Shown in pieces: positions 16,882 to 24,495 of a stretch of DNA of 26,711 nt. A program made the translations under genes and the position numbers. The stretch covers positions 1 through 26,711 of the forward strand of contig JBKBXX010000035.1 in assembly GCA_046313915.1 (NCBI GenBank), in the 5' to 3' direction. Within the stretch, counting starts at the first letter, position 1; each line of letters begins with the position of its first letter. The notes under the pieces were generated by a model that saw only the letters and a program-made list of their open reading frames with translations, was not told the DNA's origin and ran no database searches. The DNA is from CAKKQX01 sp046313915. GTDB lineage: Bacteria > Pseudomonadota > Gammaproteobacteria > Burkholderiales > SG8-41.

Positions 16882-17385
16882 TTACTGAGCCCCGCCTTTT
16901 ACAGCGCTCCCGCCCTTGTTTCCGGGCTTGGCCTGCCGCGCCCTGGGCGTGCCTTCTTCGACCGATCCGCCCGCCGCCTCGATGGCGGCGCGCGCACCCT
17001 TGCTGACCCGCAGGCCTCTCAATGCCACTTTGCGCCGGATTTCGCCGGACAGGATCACCTTGGCGTCAAGCGCCAGCACCGACACCACGCCCGCCGCCTT
17101 GAGCGCGGCGAGATCGATCACCTCGGCTTTCATTTTCTGCAGATCGCCGAGACGCACTTCAGCGGTATCACCCTTCAGTTGCGATATGAAACCGCGCTTG
17201 GGCAGGCGCCGCTGCAGTGGCATCTGGCCACCCTCGAAACCGACTTTGTGGAAGCCGCCTGCACGCGCCTTCTGGCCCTTGTGGCCACGGCCGGCGGTCT
17301 TGCCCAGCCCGCAGCCGATGCCGCGGCCGACGCGCTTTTTGGAGTGCTTGGAGCCGGCTGCCGGCTTGATATCGTTCAACTGCAT
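16882..17385 (-). CDS. rplO: 50S ribosomal protein L15
   Basis: The protein has 167 residues, about 20 longer than most bacterial uL15 (about 144). The N-terminal glycine-rich extension (KKRVGRGIGCGLGKTAGRGH), GGFHKVGFEGGQMPLQRRLPKRGF and the globular domain are present. The extra part is a Lys/Arg/Gly-rich C-terminal tail after AAGGSVEEGTPRARQAKPG. Its ATG abuts the rpmD stop with no gap. Confidence 0.97.
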   Translation of the reverse strand: MQLNDIKPAAGSKHSKKRVGRGIGCGLGKTAGRGHKGQKARAGGFHKVGFEGGQMPLQRRLPKRGFISQLKGDTAEVRLGDLQKMKAEVIDLAALKAAGVVSVLALDAKVILSGEIRRKVALRGLRVSKGARAAIEAAGGSVEEGTPRARQAKPGNKGGSAVKGGAQ

Positions 17386-17577
17386 TTAGCCCTCACACCT
17401 GACGAGATAGGACACCTTGTTGATCATGCCGCGGACAGCCGGCGTATCTTCGACTTCCACCGTATGGTTGATGCGGCGCAAGCCCAGGCCGCGCACCGAC
17501 GCGCGATGTTCGCGCTTGGTGCCGATCAGGCTCTTTATCAGCGTCACCTTGATGGTTTTGCCCTGTGCCTTGGCCAT
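17386..17577 (-). CDS. rpmD: 50S ribosomal protein L30
   Basis: The protein has 63 residues: TIKVTLIKSLIGTKREHRAS and the RGLGLRRINHTVEVEDTPAVRG region identify uL30. ATG 17577 gives the usual length; the open frame runs further upstream into rpsE but that stretch is not L30-like. It begins 2 bases after the rpsE stop. Confidence 0.96.
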   Translation of the reverse strand: MAKAQGKTIKVTLIKSLIGTKREHRASVRGLGLRRINHTVEVEDTPAVRGMINKVSYLVRCEG

Positions 17578-17579
17578 GA

Positions 17580-18104
17580 TCACCCCGTGATTTCTTCGAC
17601 CGTCTTGCCACGCTTGGCGGCGATTTCCGCTGGCGTATTCATCGCCATCAGGCCATTGATGGTGGCGCGCACCACATTGTAAGGATTGGTCGAACCGAGA
17701 CACTTGGCGAGTATGTTGGTCACCCCCATCACCTCGAGCACCGCCCGCACCGGACCACCGGCGATGATGCCGGTGCCTTCGTGCGCCGGCTGCATGTAGA
17801 CGCGCGCCGCGCCGTGGCGTCCGATCACCGTATGCTGCAGCGTGCCGTTCTTGAGCTGGATCTTGACCATCTTGCGGCGCGCCTCTTCCATCGCCTTTTG
17901 CACCGCAACCGGCACTTCGCGCGACTTGCCCTTGCCCATGCCGACGCTGCCATCGCCATCGCCAACGACGGTAAGCGCCGCGAAACCCAGCACGCGGCCG
18001 CCCTTGACCACCTTGGTCACGCGATTGATCGCAACCATTTTCTCGCGCAGGCCGTCACCACGTTCTTCGCCGCCCTGCATTTTTCCCGCCTGTATCTTCG
18101 CCAT
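17580..18104 (-). CDS. rpsE: 30S ribosomal protein S5
   Basis: The protein has 174 residues. LREKMVAINRVTKVVKGGR (double-stranded RNA-binding-like N-terminal domain), GDGDGSVGMGKGKSREVP, and the C-terminal GVTNILAKCLGSTNPYNVV identify uS5, which shapes the mRNA entry and decoding region. It lies 20 bases after rplR and 2 before rpmD. Confidence 0.98.
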   Translation of the reverse strand: MAKIQAGKMQGGEERGDGLREKMVAINRVTKVVKGGRVLGFAALTVVGDGDGSVGMGKGKSREVPVAVQKAMEEARRKMVKIQLKNGTLQHTVIGRHGAARVYMQPAHEGTGIIAGGPVRAVLEVMGVTNILAKCLGSTNPYNVVRATINGLMAMNTPAEIAAKRGKTVEEITG

Positions 18105-18124
18105 GACGTATCCCGGTATGCCGT

Positions 18125-18481
18125 TCAGAACTTGAGGCCGTTTTCGCGCGCCGCCTCGGCGAGCGCCTTGATGCGGCCGTGAAACTTGTAGCCGGAGCGA
18201 TCGAAGGCCACCGCCTCGATACCCAGCTTCCTCGCTTTTTCTGCGATGCGCCTGCCGACTTCGACAGCCGCCTCGATGTTGCCGCCGTTTTTCAGCTTCT
18301 TGCGCAAATCAGCCTCCGCCGTCGAAGCGGCAGCCAGCACTTTGGCGCCCGAAGCGTCGATGACCTGCGCATAAATATGGCTGTTGGAGCGGTGCACCGT
18401 CAGGCGCACCGTCTTCAGTTCCGCGATCTTGGCGCGGGTCCGGCGTGCCCGCCGCAACCGTGCTTCATTCTTATCTGTCAT
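18125..18481 (-). CDS. rplR: 50S ribosomal protein L18
   Basis: The protein has 118 residues. RRARRTRAKIAELKTVRLTV, HRSNSHIYAQVID and the C-terminal AFDRSGYKFHGRIKALAEAA identify uL18, which binds 5S rRNA together with L5 and L25. It lies 11 bases after rplF. Confidence 0.98.
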   Translation of the reverse strand: MTDKNEARLRRARRTRAKIAELKTVRLTVHRSNSHIYAQVIDASGAKVLAAASTAEADLRKKLKNGGNIEAAVEVGRRIAEKARKLGIEAVAFDRSGYKFHGRIKALAEAARENGLKF

Positions 18482-18492
18482 GTGTCACCCGC

Positions 18493-19026
18493 CTACTTCT
18501 TCTTGGTTTCCTTGAGCACGATCTGCTCGTCGGCATAACGCACGCCTTTGCCCTTGTACGGCTCGGGACTGCGGTAGCGCCGCACCTCGGCAGCCACCTG
18601 CCCGACGAGCTGCCTGTCCATGCCCTTGATCACGATCTCGGTCTGGCTCGGCGTCTCGGCTTTGATGCCCTGCGGCATCTGATGGACCACCGGGTGCGAG
18701 AAGCCGAGCGTAAGATTGAGCTTGTCGCCTTGCGCCTGAGCACGGTAGCCGACGCCGACCAGCGTCAGCTTTTTCTCAAACCCCTTGCTGACCCCTTTCA
18801 CCATGTTGGCCACAAGCGCCCGCATCGTGCCCGACATGGCGTTGGCCTGCCGCGAATTATGGGCAGTCCTGAATTCGAGACGGTTCTCTATTTTTTCGAT
18901 CTTGACGTCCGGCGACAGCTTCTGGGTAAGCGCACCCAGCGGGCCCTTGACGGAGATCTCGCCAGAATTCAACGTCACTTCCACCTTTTCTGGCAGCATC
19001 ACCGGATTTTTTGCAATTCTCGACAT
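18493..19026 (-). CDS. rplF: 50S ribosomal protein L6
   Basis: The protein has 177 residues, the standard length. MSRIAKNPVMLPEKVEV, VGVGYRAQAQGDKLNLTLGFSH and the conserved C-terminal EPYKGKGVRYADEQIVLKE identify uL6, located near the sarcin-ricin loop. It lies 18 bases after rpsH. Confidence 0.98.
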   Translation of the reverse strand: MSRIAKNPVMLPEKVEVTLNSGEISVKGPLGALTQKLSPDVKIEKIENRLEFRTAHNSRQANAMSGTMRALVANMVKGVSKGFEKKLTLVGVGYRAQAQGDKLNLTLGFSHPVVHQMPQGIKAETPSQTEIVIKGMDRQLVGQVAAEVRRYRSPEPYKGKGVRYADEQIVLKETKKK

Positions 19027-19044
19027 CGTCTACTCCGTTCCGCT

Positions 19045-19440
19045 TTACGCAACGATGCACAATACTTCGCCGCCTACGCCAAGGCCTCGCGCCTTGCGGT
19101 CGGTCATCACGCCCTTGGGCGTCGACACGATCGCGATCCCGAGGCCGTTCATCACCTTCGGAATATCGCGGCTCGGTTTGTAGATGCGAAGCCCCGGACG
19201 GCTGATGCGTTCGATTTTCTCGATCACCGGACGGCCGGCATAATATTTGAGGCTGATTTCAAGCTGCGGCTTGCCTTCATTGCCGCGCACCACGAAGTCT
19301 TCGATATACCCTTCATCCTTCAGCACCTTGGCAATGGCCGCTTTCAGCTTGCTTGCCGGCATCGCTACCGACTGTTTCTCCGACAGCTGCGCATTGCGAA
19401 TGCGCGTCAGCATGTCGGCGACCGGATCACACATACTCAT
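19045..19440 (-). CDS. rpsH: 30S ribosomal protein S8
   Basis: The protein has 131 residues. DPVADMLTRIRNAQ, PASKLKAAIAKVLKDEGYI and the C-terminal GLGIAIVSTPKGVMTDRKAR with GGEVLCIVA identify uS8, a primary 16S rRNA central-domain binder. In E. coli it represses the spc operon at the rplX-rplE junction; here rplX and rplE overlap by 4 bases, so any such site must lie inside coding sequence. Confidence 0.98.
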   Translation of the reverse strand: MSMCDPVADMLTRIRNAQLSEKQSVAMPASKLKAAIAKVLKDEGYIEDFVVRGNEGKPQLEISLKYYAGRPVIEKIERISRPGLRIYKPSRDIPKVMNGLGIAIVSTPKGVMTDRKARGLGVGGEVLCIVA

Positions 19441-19456
19441 CGATCTTCTCCTGAAC

Positions 19457-19762
19457 CTACCAGCTGGCCTTGATCACGCCGGGAACCTCGCCGCGCATCG
19501 CTATATCGCGCAACTTGCAGCGTCCAAGCCCGAACTTGCGGAACACGCCGCGCGGACGTCCCGTCAATGCGCAACGATTGCGCAGCCTCACCGGAGAAGC
19601 ATTTCTCGGCAGCTTCTGCAGTTTGAGCCGCGCCTCATAACGCTCCTCCGGGGACAATTTCTGGTTATTGACGATAGCCAGCAGCTCCGCGCGCTTGGCG
19701 GCGAATTTCTTGACGGTGGCGCGACGTTTCTGGTCGCGATTGATCAATGCCGTTTTTGCCAT
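19457..19762 (-). CDS. rpsN: 30S ribosomal protein S14 (long, zinc-free form)
   Basis: The protein has 101 residues, the long C- form without CxxC pairs. LPRNASPVRLRNRCALTGRP and FGLGRCKLRDIAMRGEVPG are diagnostic. It sits in the 30S head. It lies 10 bases after rplE and 16 before rpsH. Confidence 0.98.
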   Translation of the reverse strand: MAKTALINRDQKRRATVKKFAAKRAELLAIVNNQKLSPEERYEARLKLQKLPRNASPVRLRNRCALTGRPRGVFRKFGLGRCKLRDIAMRGEVPGVIKASW

Positions 19763-19772
19763 GAATCGTTCC

Positions 19773-20459
19773 TCAGTTCCTGAACGGAAATTTGAATGCC
19801 GAAAGAAGCGCCCTTGCTTCCGCGTCGGTCTTGGCAGTGGTGGAAATCGTGATATTCATGCCGCGTATGGCATCAATCTTGTCGTACTCGATTTCCGGAA
19901 AAATGATCTGTTCCTTGACACCCATGTTGTAGTTGCCGCGCCCGTCGAAGGACTTGCCGGAAATGCCACGGAAATCACGGATGCGCGGCATGGCAACGTT
20001 GATGAGGCGGTCAAGAAACTCGTACATGCGCGCACCGCGCAGGGTCACCTTGCAGCCGATGGGGTAACCTTCGCGAATCTTGAAAGTGGCGATCGACTTG
20101 CGGGACTTGGTGACCACCGGTTTCTGACCGGCGATCTTCTGCATGTCCGCCACCGCGTTGTCCATGATCTTCTTGTCGGCAACCGCCTCGCCCACGCCCA
20201 TGTTGAGCACGATTTTCTGGATGCGCGGCACCTGCATCGGGCTTTTGTAGCCGAACTGTTTCGTGAGATCCTTGACCACGGTTTCACGATAGTAAACCCC
20301 CAGCCGTGCCGGCGCCGCCGGCTTGGACGGCTTTTCCGCCTTGACTTCCTGCTCGGGTTTGGCTGCCCTGGCTTCCCTGGTCGCCTTGGCTTCCTTGGTC
20401 GCCTTGGCTCCTTTTTCCTTGACAGGCTTGGCCGCTTTGGCCGGTTTTTCTGCGCTCAT
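19773..20459 (-). CDS. rplE: 50S ribosomal protein L5 with Lys/Ala-rich N-terminal extension
   Basis: The protein has 228 residues against about 179 in most bacteria. The core from about residue 50 is standard uL5 (VPRIQKIVLNMGVGEA, PVVTKSRKSIATFKIREGYP, RDFRGISGKSFDGRGNYNMG) and binds 5S rRNA. The first 50 or so residues are a low-complexity extension of Lys, Ala, Pro and Glu with imperfect AKATKE/AKATRE/ARAAKP repeats. The long start is supported: ATG 20459 overlaps the rplX stop (ATGA), and no ATG, GTG or TTG exists near the point where the core begins (ARLGVYYRE). Confidence 0.95.
   Translation of the reverse strand: MSAEKPAKAAKPVKEKGAKATKEAKATREARAAKPEQEVKAEKPSKPAAPARLGVYYRETVVKDLTKQFGYKSPMQVPRIQKIVLNMGVGEAVADKKIMDNAVADMQKIAGQKPVVTKSRKSIATFKIREGYPIGCKVTLRGARMYEFLDRLINVAMPRIRDFRGISGKSFDGRGNYNMGVKEQIIFPEIEYDKIDAIRGMNITISTTAKTDAEARALLSAFKFPFRN
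20361..20408 (-). repeat. 18-bp tandem repeat inside rplE
   Basis: On the - strand, GCCAAGGCGACCAAGGAA (20408-20391) is followed by a copy with one mismatch (20390-20373) and a partial third copy (20372-20361). It encodes AKATKE, AKATRE and ARAA and makes up part of the L5 N-terminal extension. The period is a multiple of three, so copy-number change would keep the frame. Confidence 0.85.
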
Positions 20460-20773
20460 ACGTCAACCACTTCGCCGTTAGACTTGTAAAAACGCACGCG
20501 TTTGCCGTCTTCCAACACCTTGATGCCGATGCGATCGGTCTTTTTGGTCGTCGGATTGAACAGCCCCACGTTCGACACGTGCAGCGGCATTTCCTTGTCG
20601 ATGATGCCGCCATTGAGGCCTTTCATCGGGTTCGGACGCTGGTGCTTCTTGACCTTGTTGACGCCCTCCACCAGCACGTGCTCCGCATCGATGACGCGCA
20701 GCACGGTGCCGCGCTTGCCGCGGTCCTTGCCGGCCAGCACGATTACGTCATCGCCTTTTCTGATCTTGCGCAT
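20456..20773 (-). CDS. rplX: 50S ribosomal protein L24
   Basis: The protein has 105 residues. MRKIRKGDDVIVLAGKDRGK is the KOW motif, and the core VEGVNKVKKHQRPNP with GGIIDKEMPLHVSNV completes uL24, an assembly initiator of the 50S subunit. ATG 20773 gives the family length; the open frame extends upstream through rplN and the intergenic gap but is not L24-like. It overlaps rplE by 4 bases and follows rplN by 11. Confidence 0.98.
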   Translation of the reverse strand: MRKIRKGDDVIVLAGKDRGKRGTVLRVIDAEHVLVEGVNKVKKHQRPNPMKGLNGGIIDKEMPLHVSNVGLFNPTTKKTDRIGIKVLEDGKRVRFYKSNGEVVDV

Positions 20774-20784
20774 GATGTGTCCCT

Positions 20785-21153
20785 CTACAGCACTTCCGGA
20801 GCAAGCGACACGATTTTCATGAAGCGCTCGGTCCGCAACTCGCGGGTTACCGGCCCGAAAATGCGTGTGCCGATCGGCTCGAGCTTCGGATTGAGCAGCA
20901 CCGCGGCATTGCCGTCGAATTTGATCATCGAGCCGTCGCTGCGCCGCACGCCTTTTGCGGTACGGACCACCACGGCATTGTAGATTTCGCCTTTTTTGAC
21001 GCGACCGCGTGGCGCCGCATCTTTGACGCTCACCTTGATCACGTCCCCGATACCGGCATAACGCCGCTTGGAACCGCCGAGAACCTTGATGCACATTACT
21101 GCGCGCGCACCGGTATTGTCGGCGACATCCAGAATGGACTGCATCTGAATCAT
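20785..21153 (-). CDS. rplN: 50S ribosomal protein L14
   Basis: The protein has 122 residues, the standard length. MIQMQSILDVADNTGARAVM, GDVIKVSVKDAAPRGRVKKG and the conserved C-terminal FGPVTRELRTERFMKIVSLAPEV identify uL14, which forms a bridge to 16S rRNA and binds RsfS. GGGAAG lies upstream of the ATG. It heads the spc part of the cluster, preceded by a 218-base gap with its own signals. Confidence 0.98.
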   Translation of the reverse strand: MIQMQSILDVADNTGARAVMCIKVLGGSKRRYAGIGDVIKVSVKDAAPRGRVKKGEIYNAVVVRTAKGVRRSDGSMIKFDGNAAVLLNPKLEPIGTRIFGPVTRELRTERFMKIVSLAPEVL

Positions 21154-21286
21154 TTTTTTGCTTCCCGCTTAAAAAACTCTTCTTCAACTTGGTCCGTCTG
21201 CCGGAGCAGCGGCCAGTATTGAAGCCCGTTCGGGTCGGCCCCGCGCACCAAAAGCACGGCACGGGGGAAACTTTGCTGTCAGAGAA

Positions 21287-21312
21287 GGCCGGACCTTGCA
21301 AGCCGTCCGGCC
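21287..21312 (-). promoter_or_regulatory. strong hairpin in the rplN 5' leader
   Basis: On the - strand, GGCCGGAC (21312-21305), a 10-base loop containing the palindrome CTTGCAAG, and GTCCGGCC (21294-21287) form a perfect 8-bp GC-rich stem. It lies just downstream of the candidate promoter and about 134 bases before the rplN ATG. It has no T-tract, so a leader or processing structure is more likely than a terminator. Confidence 0.5.
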
Positions 21313-21315
21313 GGG

Positions 21316-21362
21316 ATTTTACCAGAGTCTGACATTTTAAAACCATCCTTGCGCTTCCGCAA
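21316..21362 (-). promoter_or_regulatory. candidate promoter(s) for the rplN (spc) operon
   Basis: On the - strand, TTGCGG (21362-21357), 17 bases and TAAAAT (21339-21334) form one plausible sigma70 pair. A second TAAAAT (21321-21316) is preceded by TGG, an extended -10. The first -35 overlaps the hairpin downstream of rpsQ. The 218-base gap in an otherwise gapless cluster supports a promoter here, but which box is used cannot be decided. Confidence 0.45.
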
Positions 21363-21365
21363 GGC
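21348..21365 (-). terminator. hairpin downstream of rpsQ, possible weak terminator
   Basis: On the - strand, CCTTGCG-GAAG-CGCAAGG is a perfect 7-bp stem with a tetraloop, 6 bases after the rpsQ stop, followed by ATGGTTTT. The T-run is short and displaced, so it may only attenuate S10-operon transcripts before the rplN promoter, or protect a 3' end. Confidence 0.45.
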
Positions 21366-21371
21366 CAATTT

Positions 21372-21632
21372 TCAGATCGCGCGCGTCTTTTCGATCAGCC
21401 CGATCACCCGCCACGCCTTGGTCTTGGCGAGCGGACGGCATTCCTCGATCGTCACCATGTCGCCCTCGTGAAATTCGTTCTTCTCATCGTGGGCGTGGTA
21501 TTTTTTGGAGCGGGTCACGATCTTGCCGTACAAGGGATGTTTGACGCGCCGTTCCACCACCACCGTCACCGTCTTTTCCATTTTGTCGCTGACCACGCGT
21601 CCGATCAGCGTACGTTTGTTGGCTTCACTCAT
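21372..21632 (-). CDS. rpsQ: 30S ribosomal protein S17
   Basis: The protein has 86 residues. TLIGRVVSDKMEKTVTVVVE, RVKHPLYGKIVTRSKKYHAHD and the IEECRPLAKTKAWRV segment identify uS17, an OB-fold 16S rRNA binder. Its start overlaps the rpmC stop by 4 bases. It is the last gene of the S10 part before the 218-base gap. Confidence 0.98.
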   Translation of the reverse strand: MSEANKRTLIGRVVSDKMEKTVTVVVERRVKHPLYGKIVTRSKKYHAHDEKNEFHEGDMVTIEECRPLAKTKAWRVIGLIEKTRAI

Positions 21633-21832
21633 GCTTTAACCTGTTCCGCCGCTTTCTCGGTCATCACGGTACGCACGCGGGCGATGTCGCGGCGCACTTT
21701 TTTCAACTGGCTGGTATTGGAGAGTTGCTGGGTCGCCTTCTGCATGCGCAGGGAAAATTGCGCCTTCAGCAGCGAAGCGAGTTCCTGGCGCAACTCGTCA
21801 GGAGATTTTGATCTCAATTCAACAGCTTTCAT
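21629..21832 (-). CDS. rpmC: 50S ribosomal protein L29
   Basis: The protein has 67 residues. The two-helix hairpin with ELRQELASLLKAQFSLRMQK and the KKVRRDIARVRTVMTEK region identify uL29, located at the tunnel exit next to L23, where trigger factor and SRP dock. It lies 3 bases after rplP and overlaps rpsQ by 4. Confidence 0.97.
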   Translation of the reverse strand: MKAVELRSKSPDELRQELASLLKAQFSLRMQKATQQLSNTSQLKKVRRDIARVRTVMTEKAAEQVKA

Positions 21833-21835
21833 GTT

Positions 21836-22252
21836 CTATCCCCCCACCTGGCGGTGCACGAAAGCGGTCAGGATCGGCAGCTTGGCTGCCGCCAGCCGGA
21901 ACGCTTCTTTCGCCATGGCCTCGTCGACACCGTCCATTTCGTATAACACCTTGCCCGGCTGAATTTCGGCAACCCAGTACTCGGGGTTGCCCTTGCCATT
22001 GCCCATGCGCACCTCTGCCGGTTTTCGCGAAATCGGCTTGTCCGGGAAAATACGGATCCAGATCCGGCCGCCGCGTTTGATGTGACGGGTCATGGCGCGC
22101 CGCGCCGCCTCGATCTGGCGTGCCGTGAGCCGGCCGCGGCCGATCGCTTTCAGGCCGTAGTCACCAAAACTCACCTTGTTGCCACGGGTCGCAACGCCCT
22201 TGTTGCGCCCCTTCTGTTCCTTGCGGTATTTACGTCTGGCTGGCTGTAGCAC
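21836..22252 (-). CDS. rplP: 50S ribosomal protein L16
   Basis: The protein has 138 residues. QPARRKYRKEQKGRNKG, ARRAMTRHIKRGGRIWIRIF and MGNGKGNPEYWVAEIQPGK identify uL16, which touches the A-site tRNA elbow. The start is GTG 22252 with AGGAG 8 bases upstream, both inside the end of rpsC; the two genes overlap by 23 bases in different frames. Confidence 0.98.
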   Translation of the reverse strand: MLQPARRKYRKEQKGRNKGVATRGNKVSFGDYGLKAIGRGRLTARQIEAARRAMTRHIKRGGRIWIRIFPDKPISRKPAEVRMGNGKGNPEYWVAEIQPGKVLYEMDGVDEAMAKEAFRLAAAKLPILTAFVHRQVGG

Positions 22253-22982
22253 GTTTTGCTCCTGTCTTTGCTGCCGGTTTCCTCGGCTTTCTCGCCGGTT
22301 TTTCCGGCTCGATGGCCGGAGTGGCGGCGGGCGCCACCGCAGGCTGTTCGTTCTGCGCCATCACTATGCCCTTGAACACCCACACCTTGATGCCGATCAC
22401 GCCATAAGTAGTCTTGGCCTCCGAAAAGCCGTAATCGATATCGGCGCGCAGCGTGTGCAGAGGCACCCGCCCTTCTCGATACCACTCGGTGCGCGCAATC
22501 TCGATGCCGTTCAGCCGTCCCGCACTCATGATCTTGATACCCTGGGCGCCAAGGCGCATGGCGTTGGTGATGGCGCGTTTCATCGCGCGGCGGAACATGA
22601 TGCGCTTCTGCAACTGTTGCGCGATGGAATCTGCAATCAACTGCGCATCGATTTCCGGCTTGCGCACTTCCTCGATGTTGACATGCACCGGCACGCCGAG
22701 CATTTTCTGCAGTTCAGCCTTGAGCGACTCGATATCCTCGCCCTTTTTCCCGATTACGACGCCGGGACGCGCGCTGTAGACCGTAATGCGCGCATTCTTT
22801 GCCGGGCGCTCGATCACGACCCGGCTTACCGCAGCGTGGGCCAGCCGCGCTCTCAGATAATCGCGAACCTTGATGTCCTCGTTGAGCATGGTCGGAAAAT
22901 TCTTGCTGTTGGCATACCAGCGCGACGCCCAGTTGCGATTAACGGCGAGGCGGAAACCCGTCGGATGTATTTTTTGGCCCAT
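22230..22982 (-). CDS. rpsC: 30S ribosomal protein S3
   Basis: The protein has 250 residues. MGQKIHPTGFRLAVNRNWAS, the KH domain (RPGVVIGKKGEDIESL) and the C-terminal domain (GIEIARTEWYREGRVPLHTL, DIDYGFSEAKTTYGVIGIKVW) identify uS3, part of the mRNA-entry helicase site. A Lys/Ala/Pro-rich tail of about 30 residues follows the conserved fold, and its final codons double as the ribosome binding site and start of rplP. Confidence 0.98.
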   Translation of the reverse strand: MGQKIHPTGFRLAVNRNWASRWYANSKNFPTMLNEDIKVRDYLRARLAHAAVSRVVIERPAKNARITVYSARPGVVIGKKGEDIESLKAELQKMLGVPVHVNIEEVRKPEIDAQLIADSIAQQLQKRIMFRRAMKRAITNAMRLGAQGIKIMSAGRLNGIEIARTEWYREGRVPLHTLRADIDYGFSEAKTTYGVIGIKVWVFKGIVMAQNEQPAVAPAATPAIEPEKPARKPRKPAAKTGAKRATASQT

Positions 22983-22984
22983 GC

Positions 22985-23323
22985 CTATTTCCTTCCATCG
23001 CCGACTGTCACGTAAATGTGACAGGTCGGCTTCAAAATGCGCGCACCGCGACCTTTGGCGCGCGCCGCGAAGCGTTTGATTACCGGACCCTTCTCGACAT
23101 GAATCCGCGTTACCTTGAGTTCGTCGATATCGGCACCGTCGTTATGTTCGGCATTGGCAATCGCCGACTCCAGCACCTTGCGGATGATCGCCGCGCCCTT
23201 CTTGGGGTTGAACTGGAGAATGTTGAGCGCGCTTTCCACCGATTTGCCGCGCACCAGATCGGCAAGCAGCCGGCCTTTCTGGGCCGACAGCCGCACGCCG
23301 TGCAGTTTCGCCATGGTATTCAT
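22985..23323 (-). CDS. rplV: 50S ribosomal protein L22
   Basis: The protein has 112 residues from ATG 23323 (ATG 23314, MAKLHGVRLS, is an alternative). SAQKGRLLADLVRGKSVESA, the DELKVTRIHVEKGP strand and the tunnel loop with RFAARAKGRGARILKPTCHI identify uL22. The loop lines the exit tunnel where macrolides bind in E. coli. It lies 2 bases before rpsC. Confidence 0.97.
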   Translation of the reverse strand: MNTMAKLHGVRLSAQKGRLLADLVRGKSVESALNILQFNPKKGAAIIRKVLESAIANAEHNDGADIDELKVTRIHVEKGPVIKRFAARAKGRGARILKPTCHIYVTVGDGRK

Positions 23324-23336
23324 ACTTTATTCCTCG

Positions 23337-23651
23337 CTACTTGGACGCCGCCGGCGTCGGACTCGCCTTCTTGTCGGCCGCCGCAGCCGAGCCGGCTCTC
23401 GAGTGCCCCTTGAAGGTCCGGGTATGCGAAAACTCGCCAAGCTTGTGTCCCACCATGTTTTCCGTGATATAGACCGGAATGTGCTGCCTGCCATTGTGGA
23501 CGGCGATGGTGAGGCCGACGAAATCCGGCAGAACCGTCGAACGCCGCGACCAGGTCTTGATCGGACGCTTGTCGTTGGTGCTGCGCGCGGTTTCCACCTT
23601 CTGCATCAGATGATGATCTACAAACGGGCCTTTTTTGATCGAACGTGCCAT
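23337..23651 (-). CDS. rpsS: 30S ribosomal protein S19 with short C-terminal tail
   Basis: The protein has 104 residues, about 12 more than usual. MARSIKKGPFVDHHLMQKVE, IKTWSRRSTVLPDFVGLTIA and VGHKLGEFSHTRTFKGH identify uS19, which pairs with S13 in the 30S head. The last residues (RAGSAAAADKKASPTPAASK) form an Ala/Ser/Lys-rich tail. It lies 10 bases after rplB. Confidence 0.98.
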   Translation of the reverse strand: MARSIKKGPFVDHHLMQKVETARSTNDKRPIKTWSRRSTVLPDFVGLTIAVHNGRQHIPVYITENMVGHKLGEFSHTRTFKGHSRAGSAAAADKKASPTPAASK

Positions 23652-23661
23652 GTGTTACCTC

Positions 23662-24495
23662 TTAGCCAATGCTCTTAGCATGACGACGGCGCACGATCAT
23701 GCTGTTGGTGCGCTTGTTGTTGCGCGTACGGTACCCCTTGGTGAGCGTGCCCCACGGGCTTACCGGATGCCTGCCGGCGGCGGTCTTGCCTTCGCCGCCA
23801 CCGTGCGGGTGATCGATCGGGTTCATGGCCACGCCACGAACCGTCGGCCGCACACCGCGCCAGCGCACGCGTCCGGCTTTGCCGATGGACTCCAGGGAGT
23901 GTTCCTCGTTACCCACTTCGCCAATGGTGGCGCGGCAGTTGACGTGCACCTTGCGAATCTCTCCGGAGCGCAGCCGCAGCTGTGCATAATCGCCTTCGCG
24001 CGCCAGCAGCTGCACCGAAGTGCCAGCCGCGCGCGCGATTTGCGCGCCCTTTCCCGGCATCATTTCCACGCAATGCACCGTCGTTCCCACCGGTATGTTG
24101 CGCAGCGGCAGGGTGTTGCCGACTTTGATCGGGGCCTCGATGCCGGACATGAGCTGCATGCCAGCGGTTACGCCTTTGGGCGCAATGATGTAACGACGCT
24201 CGCCATCGGCATAGCACAGCAACGCCACGTGGGCACTGCGGTTCGGGTCATACTCCAGCCGCTCGACTTTGGCAGCGATGCCGTCCTTGCCGCGCTTGAA
24301 ATCGATGATGCGGTAGTGGTGCTTGTGGCCGCCGCCGTGATGGCGCATCGTTATATGGCCATAACTGTTGCGCCCGGCTTTTTTCGACTGGCTCTGGGTA
24401 AGCTTGGCGACCGGTTTGCCTTTGTGCAATCCGGGCGTGACGACCTTGACCAGCTGGCGCCGACCGGGAGATGTCGGTTTGACTTTGACTAGCAT
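23662..24495 (-). CDS. rplB: 50S ribosomal protein L2
   Basis: The protein has 277 residues, the standard length. KPTSPGRRQLVKV, KSQSKKAGRNSYGHITMRH-like N-terminal RNA-binding domain, and the C-terminal GVAMNPIDHPHGGGEGKTA with the conserved histidine near the peptidyl-transferase centre identify uL2. Its ATG shares one base with the rplW stop (TAATG). Confidence 0.98.
   Translation of the reverse strand: MLVKVKPTSPGRRQLVKVVTPGLHKGKPVAKLTQSQSKKAGRNSYGHITMRHHGGGHKHHYRIIDFKRGKDGIAAKVERLEYDPNRSAHVALLCYADGERRYIIAPKGVTAGMQLMSGIEAPIKVGNTLPLRNIPVGTTVHCVEMMPGKGAQIARAAGTSVQLLAREGDYAQLRLRSGEIRKVHVNCRATIGEVGNEEHSLESIGKAGRVRWRGVRPTVRGVAMNPIDHPHGGGEGKTAAGRHPVSPWGTLTKGYRTRNNKRTNSMIVRRRHAKSIG

Noticed and set aside
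20774..21346. Upstream extension of the rplX open frame through rplN and the intergenic gap
   Set aside because: L24 has its normal start at 20773, and the extension is an out-of-frame shadow of rplN plus non-coding leader.
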